Positions 8,355 to 12,716 of a DNA stretch of 12,716 bases are shown here, in pieces. Every line of letters starts with the position of its first letter. Within the stretch, counting starts at the first letter, position 1. The DNA lies in contig JAAAVE010000746.1 of the NCBI GenBank assembly GCA_015679605.1, forward strand, positions 1,330-14,045, in the 5' to 3' direction. Both the position numbers and the translations under genes were made by a program. The notes below the pieces were generated by a model. The model had not been told where the DNA came from. It saw only the letters and a program-made list of their open reading frames with translations, and searched no databases. The DNA comes from Podila epigama (taxonomy: Eukaryota; Mortierellomycota; Mortierellomycetes; Mortierellales; Mortierellaceae).

Positions 8355-8442
8355 TTTGAAGTATGATACTTTTGTAGAAGATGGATAGGATGGTTGAAGT
8401 GGATTTGAAGTATGATACTTCTGTAGAAGATGGGTAGAATGG
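8355..8442. repeat. Two copies of a 39-bp repeat in the kinase leader
   Basis: Copies at 8355-8393 and 8404-8442 differ at 3 of 39 positions and are offset by 49 bp. Each contains AAGTAT-G-ATACTT; in the second copy the palindrome extends to GAAGTAT-G-ATACTTC (8407-8421). The block starts 7 bp upstream of the kinase ATG at 8348 and runs into ATGG/GAAT-type short repeats up to about 8485. It may bind a regulator or belong to a dispersed leader repeat. Confidence 0.85.
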
Positions 8443-8621
8443 ATGGAGTGAATGCCTAAATGGAATGAATGGATGGAATGGATTTGAATCTGACTGTGAG
8501 CCCTTTTTTTTCCTGTCCACACGCCCAAAAAAAGTGTAAAAGTGGCAGGCGACTAAAAACAATGGGGAGGAAAATGTGGGCGTAAAAAAAAAATACTCGA
8601 GTTACGCGGCGTGCCCAAATG

Positions 8622-10483
8622 TCAATGTTGCCACAAGCCCAGTCTCTGTGCTTTGGCGATCCGATTTTCGTAGATCCACGATCGCTTTTCGAGTTCATCT
8701 TCAGTCAACAACTGTGCAGTATTCTCCCGTCTTAATGCTTCATTCACATATCGATTAAAAGAATAGATCGTTAGAACTTCAGGTACAACAGAGACAACAA
8801 AGGAAAGGTGGTGTATACTACATGTGTGTGTGTGTTCAAAAAGGATCTTACCTTCCAGAACTTCGCTTGCAGTGACTTTGGCTATCAAAAATGGGGTTGT
8901 ACAAGTGTTCAGAAGGTACAGGTTTGATGAATATGTTGTCAGTTCTCCTCGTATATCTCATGTAAAGACATACAGATAGCATCTTCCTCCCCTTTACCTT
9001 CTTCCTTCTCCAGGTTGGCCGCAGAGGCACCCAGTCTTGTGTTGAGATATCGCTTCTCTTCTAGCTGGTTACTCTCATGAGCCTCACTGAATTCATCATC
9101 TTCAGGTTCAAACTGTGGTCGCCGAATGAAGGACGAATGCGACACCGATGGCATCGTCCCAAGCTTCTCCAGTTCTATCCCCATATCTGCATCCCGGTAT
9201 ATACTAGGCACTTCGTCCTCCTGAAGTTGAAATGCCGTATCCATCTGTCCCGCTGAACGGAGCTGCTCTTCCTCCACTCGCTGTTTCCTTAGAGACTCTT
9301 GTGTCATGAATGGATTCTCCATGATGCTGGGTTTACGCACACTAGAGATCTCTTCCGTCACACTAGACGGTCTTTCTCCTCTTCCTCCCATTGGCGCAAT
9401 ACCACTGGGACCACTCTGTGCCTCCATGTCGTCAATGCTCATTGGGTCGTCCGCATACTCGTCGCGCAAAATCTCTCCAAGGTTTTGAATTGTTCTCCGG
9501 CCAATCCTGTCAAATTTTCGTCTAGCCTCCTCTAATGACTGTGACAACACTGGAGTCGAAGAAAACGGCGAGTCTAAATCCATAGTAGCAGTGTCAGACG
9601 GCGTAGTGAATGATGATGAAGGTTGGCGACCTGAATCGAGAGCAACGTTCCTACTTGCTGCTGAGAAAAAGGCTGGCGGTGATACAGGCGTAATTGCCAT
9701 AGATTGTGACGATGATGCCGAGGAGGAGAAAGATGAAGATAAGAAATAGTCTGTCCGTGTCTGATGAAAGTCACGTAGGTGCTGTGGCAATGCTGTTGGG
9801 AGGAGTCGCCTCCTTGTGTCCAGCTGAGGAGTGTTATCCAGCTGAGGAGTGTTATCCAGCTGAGGAGCGTTGTCCACTCTCCTGTTCGGCTCATGAATAT
9901 GCCTTTCTTCATATTGTTCATGACTGTATTCCTCATTAACAGTTGGGTGGGACTCTTGATTCACTCCGTCTTGGCTCTGCCCTAGTCTCGACCCTAACTC
10001 GCGTCTAGGAATGCTTCCAAAACCAGGAACAAGGTCATTGCTTTGATATCGGGCTGGGTGAGATGGGGTGATGGCAATATCGGATCCAAGAGGGCTTGAC
10101 CATCGAGGTGTGAATTCAGAATGGTGCGACCGCAAACGACTTGCTGGAGTGTCCAGGTGGAATGCGGGTGGACTGGCGTCCAAGGCCTCAGCCCGAGCTT
10201 CGTCTTCAACAGGGGTGATTATGACTGAATCCGAGCGCTCTGAATTGATCGATGGCACATATGGCAAAATAGGTTGAGTAGAAAGTTCTACGAGAGTAGG
10301 TGAGATGCTTTTTAAGTCAACGTGTCTTGCATGGATTTTGAACAAAGGATAGTACAGCTGCGCATCCATAACGACAATTGTACCTTCTTCTTGCGATTCT
10401 ACTACTCCTGGTGCCTCTGATGTGTGCCGTGATGAGGGTGGTGGGGCTTGAGACCTCCTGGCTCTCTCATTAGGCGCGCTCAT
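8622..10483 (-). CDS. Unrecognised 551-aa intracellular protein, three exons
   Basis: Exons 8974-10483, 8852-8881 (30 nt) and 8622-8737 are joined across introns of 92 bp (donor GTATGT, acceptor TTGATAG) and 114 bp (donor GTAAGA, acceptor ATGAAG after a CTAAC branch site). Both junctions are phase 1. Splicing replaces an early stop at 8939-8941 with a charged helical C-terminus: SKVTASEVLEALRREN from exon 2 into exon 3, then TEDELEKRSWIYENR and AQRLGLWQH. I do not recognise the family. There is no signal peptide or membrane segment. Residues 1-60 contain VVMDAQLYYPLFKIHARHV, possibly folded; most of the rest is Ser/Pro/Thr-rich and probably disordered, with three NTPQLD-like repeats at 204-221 and a charged helix (EEARRKFDRIGRRTIQNLG) near 314-335. 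The start at 10483 is the ATG after a repeat-rich leader. The C-terminal 48 residues look like the conserved part. Confidence 0.8.
9821..9874 (-). repeat. Three tandem 18-bp coding repeats
   Basis: Units at 9821-9838, 9839-9856 and 9857-9874; the first two are identical and the third differs at two positions. They encode three copies of an NTPQLD-like hexapeptide in the disordered middle of the 551-aa protein, so copy-number variation would stay in frame. Confidence 0.85.
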
Positions 10484-10499
10484 TATAGACAGTTCATTG

Positions 10500-10600
10500 T
10501 TATGTAGGATAGATGGATGGATGAATGGATGGATTAATGGATGGAGATAGATAGATGAATGAGAATGAATCGATGTTTGAAGTGGATAAATTTTTAATAC
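10500..10600. repeat. ATGG/GAAT short-repeat leader upstream of the 551-aa gene
   Basis: Plus-strand GGAT, GAAT and GATA tetranucleotides fill about 10508-10572, followed by TTTGAAGTGGAT and then AATACTTTTG. The tract lies 17-117 bp upstream of the ATG at 10483. The order and motifs resemble the kinase leader at 8355-8485. Confidence 0.6.
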
Positions 10601-10696
10601 TTTTGAGCACTTTGATGGCGTGACTGTGTGATGCGACGCGTCAAAAAGTCTACATGTTGGTTGGATATCCAAAAAAAGTTACAATATAGAAAAATG

Positions 10697-12348
10697 TCAA
10701 GAAAGCAATGCTTCCCTGTCACGCGAAACTTCTTCATCCTCGGCAGAGGGAGGCTCGACCCATCCTTGAGGAACGACACCTATTGACGGGTATTAGTCAT
10801 TGTTTGTGCTTTGAGGTTAGTCCCATGTAAGTCTTGTTGGAGTAAAATGAGGTTGACGTGATATTTGTGATTGATACAAAAGACATTTGTTCAACTTGCA
10901 TGGAAACATGGTGCCTAGTTTTGCAGCCCTATTGATCCAGGCTATTTAGATAAGCAAGCAAAAAATAAGCAAGCCAAAAAAAAAAGTGTTAGCACTCGTC
11001 CAAGGCTTTCGCACATGCAAAAAGGGGAGAGGAAGCATAGGCAATGAATGGATAAATGACCCCACCTGGTGGACGTGATCCCGTCAGCCGATATGCCAGA
11101 TCTGATGAAAAGTGATTGCAATTCCTACAGCACAAGATAAAGTGTTAAATACCAAAAGGACATTCTCCTGCATTTCGGAAAGGCTTTTCTGTTGGCTGTT
11201 CTTCATGACAGAAGTGAACAAATGCCTGTAGGCCGGAGCTCACCTTGTCAGGAGTGTATACGAGTCACCTATTGTTAGATTTGATAGTGGAAGACGGGAC
11301 CAAGAATGAGAGTGAGCAACACCATGAAATGAACCACACATCCAAAATAATAATAAAAGACATCCAGACAAGCTTGACATCCTCACCTGTGTATTCTTTT
11401 GAGATTGTCTGAATGACTTCATTGATTTCCTGGTCTGTCTTTGTTGTGAATCCAACAAGAAGAGTCTCCCTGACAGCGAACCAAAGAGGTTGAACGTGTT
11501 CATTGTCGACACAGAATAAAAAAAAAGATAGAGAAAGTTAGCGAGTGAGCGGTAATGGTTGTCATTCTCCGTCCCTTTTGTTCAAATAGAGTTAATTGCT
11601 CGCGACACGATGCTTTTTTTCTTTCTGAGCACACACGTTTGATTCATAAAATCAGCTCCACACGAGACATGCTAATGCACAATTGCTCTCTCTCTCAACT
11701 CCTCTTACTTGTAAACGACCCCAGGTGGGCCTACCCGAGGCTGCACACAAAAGACGCCGGTAAAATTGTACTCATGTCCACCAAAGTTGAATTCTACACA
11801 GCGAGAGGTAAGGAGGTGAATGAGTTCACCGCCATTTTTTGGTCTCTCTTTTCGTTCTACTGGATTACCAAGTCTCAGCAAAACGCCAAATACAACAAAA
11901 ACGCCTTTTTTTTCATTGTAGAAGAAGTAGACGGCAAGCCAGCAGCATTGACGAAACAATACCTTTGTCAAGAATCTCTACGCCAGAATGATATACGCCT
12001 ACGATGAAAACAGGGGGAACGCATCATTTTTTTCTTTCTTTCTTTTAGTCAACAGTTGTTGTATGCATCCTCATGGCAGCTTTTTCTACAACAGAAACGG
12101 CCTTGTCTATTGTTCGTTCTCACCAATGCCTATAAAGTATCCTAAAGAAGTCAAGGCATTTGAAGGGATCTAAACAAAAAGTTGATGTCAAAGCGGGTGG
12201 GCAGAAAAGAATGAATGCTTTTTTTAGTGCTGTGGGGGGCAGATCTCAAATGTTGAATGAAAAGTAGGCTGTGTCCTTGTGCATTGTGTCCACCTACCAT
12301 GTCGTAGACATTAACATATACAGGGGTCCTTCTGGTTGTGGTTGGCAT
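10697..12348 (-). CDS. PPPDE/DeSI-type thiol isopeptidase, nine exons
   Basis: A complete 169-aa PPPDE-superfamily cysteine peptidase. Family members in animals include DESI1 and DESI2, reported to remove SUMO or ubiquitin, and DESI2 also palmitoyl groups; the substrate here is unknown. Exons on the minus strand are 12298-12348, 12124-12169, 11963-11998, 11709-11793, 11387-11469, 11244-11268, 11066-11124, 10900-10941 and 10697-10779, totalling 510 nt including the stop, with every junction in phase. Signature motifs are YVNVYDM (residues 11-17), GVYHSGVEI with catalytic His36, FGGHEYNFTGVF (about 48-59), KEYTGDSYTLLT, RNCNHFS with nucleophile Cys111, RPPAWINRAA and TMFPCVVPQGW. Several exons are tiny (25, 36, 42 and 46 nt). 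The last intron has a GC donor; the others are GT-AG. The length is typical of compact DeSI proteins. It ends 213 bp upstream of the 551-aa gene on the same strand. Confidence 0.93.
10780..10899 (-). other. GC-AG intron in the DeSI-like gene
   Basis: The 120-bp intron starts GCAAGT at 10899, has a TGACTAAT branch-like site close to its 3' end, and ends CAATAG at 10780. Using the GC donor gives the family motif TMFPC|VVPQGW in frame. Reading through instead gives an unrelated tail ending in TAA, and the nearest GT donor puts exon 9 out of frame. Confidence 0.85.
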
Positions 12349-12661
12349 GGTAATGTGATGTACGGAAAATAGTGTTTAGCAAGTCGGAATGTGTGGAGTG
12401 AGTAAAGTGAAGTGGAGAAGAATGCAATTCGATAAAAAAAAAAAAAAAAAAGAAAGAAAAAACCAACTCAAAAGACATGACACATGACACGAGGAGCTCT
12501 CACTCAACAGAGCAATGTAAAACAAGTGTGCCTTACTCTTGACAAAATAAATAAAAAAAATGAATTCCATCAACCATTGAGGCGCGCTATTGCTGCTATT
12601 CATCCACATGCGCATGCCATTGCATCAGCATGTAAAAAAGAGAGACTCTGGGTAAAAGAGT
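12349..12661. other. Intergenic region between the DeSI-like gene and tRNA-Gly
   Basis: This 313-bp stretch holds the promoter and leader of the DeSI-like gene on the minus strand, a run of 18 A at 12434-12451, and the 3' flank of the tRNA gene with a T6 Pol III terminator on the minus strand at 12634-12639. A short open frame on the minus strand is Phe/Ser-rich low complexity and is not called. Confidence 0.6.
12634..12639 (-). terminator. Pol III T6 terminator of tRNA-Gly
   Basis: TTTTTT on the minus strand, 22 nt beyond the tRNA 3' end at 12662. It is the first T run long enough for Pol III termination; a TTTT at 12654-12657 is closer but shorter. Confidence 0.6.
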
Positions 12662-12716
12662 TGCGTGGTCCGGGAATCGAACCCGGGTCTACCGCGTGGC
12701 AGGCGGTAATTATACC
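12662..12716 (-). tRNA. tRNA-Gly(GCC), 5' end cut by the window edge
   Basis: On the minus strand the visible part starts at the conserved G18G19 of the D loop (GGTATAATTACCGCC). It continues through a perfect 5-bp anticodon stem with loop CTGCCAC (anticodon GCC), a T arm with the B box GGTTCGATTCC, and the acceptor strand ACCACGC with discriminator A at 12662. No CCA is encoded, as expected for a nuclear tRNA. A T6 Pol III terminator lies about 22 nt downstream. The A box and 5' acceptor strand fall outside the window, so completeness cannot be judged. Confidence 0.9.

Noticed and set aside
8348-8528. N-terminal extension of the kinase frame rich in His, Ile and Ser
   Set aside because: It is translation of the CATT/CATC repeat leader. 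The first upstream codon that opens the frame adds only repeat-derived residues, and the ATG at 8348 is better placed.
8738-8888. Possible separate small gene with a SNase-like ending
   Set aside because: Splice sites on both sides and matching phases show that the real pieces are exons 2 and 3 of the 551-aa gene; the intervening GT/CA-rich part is intron.
9821-9874. Possible CRISPR-like array
   Set aside because: The units are contiguous 18-bp coding repeats with no spacers.
10484-10672. N-terminal extension of the 551-aa protein
   Set aside because: It likewise translates the tetranucleotide leader (IHP/IHS runs); the ATG at 10483 is the sensible start.
11555-12007. 150-aa open frame on the plus strand
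   Set aside because: It is antisense to DeSI exons 3 and 4, whose minus-strand translation carries the catalytic His motif and FGGHEYNF with proper splice sites. The plus-strand product shows no recognisable feature.
12646-12716. Window ends sharing tRNA sequence as long direct repeats of a mobile element
   Set aside because: The identity is confined to the tRNA portion and a few flanking bases; there are no integrase, transposase or terminal repeats between the copies, and the enclosed genes look like ordinary chromosomal genes.

Overview
The window looks like nuclear DNA of a filamentous, early-diverging fungus, most likely Mortierella-like (the lineage is an inference). The reasons are short GT-AG introns of about 90-240 bp in most genes, a fungal-type Hal4/Npr1 protein kinase, secreted proteins with signal peptides and Kex2-like KR sites, an RNA polymerase III tRNA-Gly gene, and abundant poly-A/poly-T runs. 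No virus, transposon, CRISPR array or prokaryotic operon is visible.

Layout, left to right. (1) A METTL25/METTL25B-type methyltransferase on the minus strand (103-2469), whose C-terminus probably continues past the left edge. (2) A 3' fragment of a tRNA-Gly(GCC) gene (2637-2688). (3) A secreted cysteine-containing protein of 347 aa on the minus strand (2900-3943). (4) A 1.1-kb divergent intergenic region. (5) A secreted, very acidic protein of 278 aa, the only plus-strand gene (5134-5970). (6) A four-exon Hal4/Npr1-family Ser/Thr kinase on the minus strand (6159-8348), convergent with gene 5. (7) An unrecognised three-exon 551-aa protein on the minus strand (8622-10483). (8) A nine-exon PPPDE/DeSI-type thiol peptidase of 169 aa on the minus strand (10697-12348). 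(9) A tRNA-Gly(GCC) gene cut by the right edge (12662-12716).

The exon structures were rebuilt by hand from splice signals, reading phase and family motifs. The DeSI gene is the most informative reconstruction. All nine exons join in phase to give a complete protein with the catalytic His and Cys, and the last intron uses a GC donor. The 551-aa gene only acquires a sensible C-terminus after a 30-nt exon is spliced in.

The genes do not form one pathway. They are independent housekeeping or signalling genes plus two secreted proteins that share a divergent promoter region. The best candidate for something undescribed is a related 5' leader element in front of both the kinase gene and the 551-aa gene, made of CATT/CATC repeats plus a GAAGTATGATACTTC-like palindrome. 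I found no clear novel defence, mobile or biosynthetic system.
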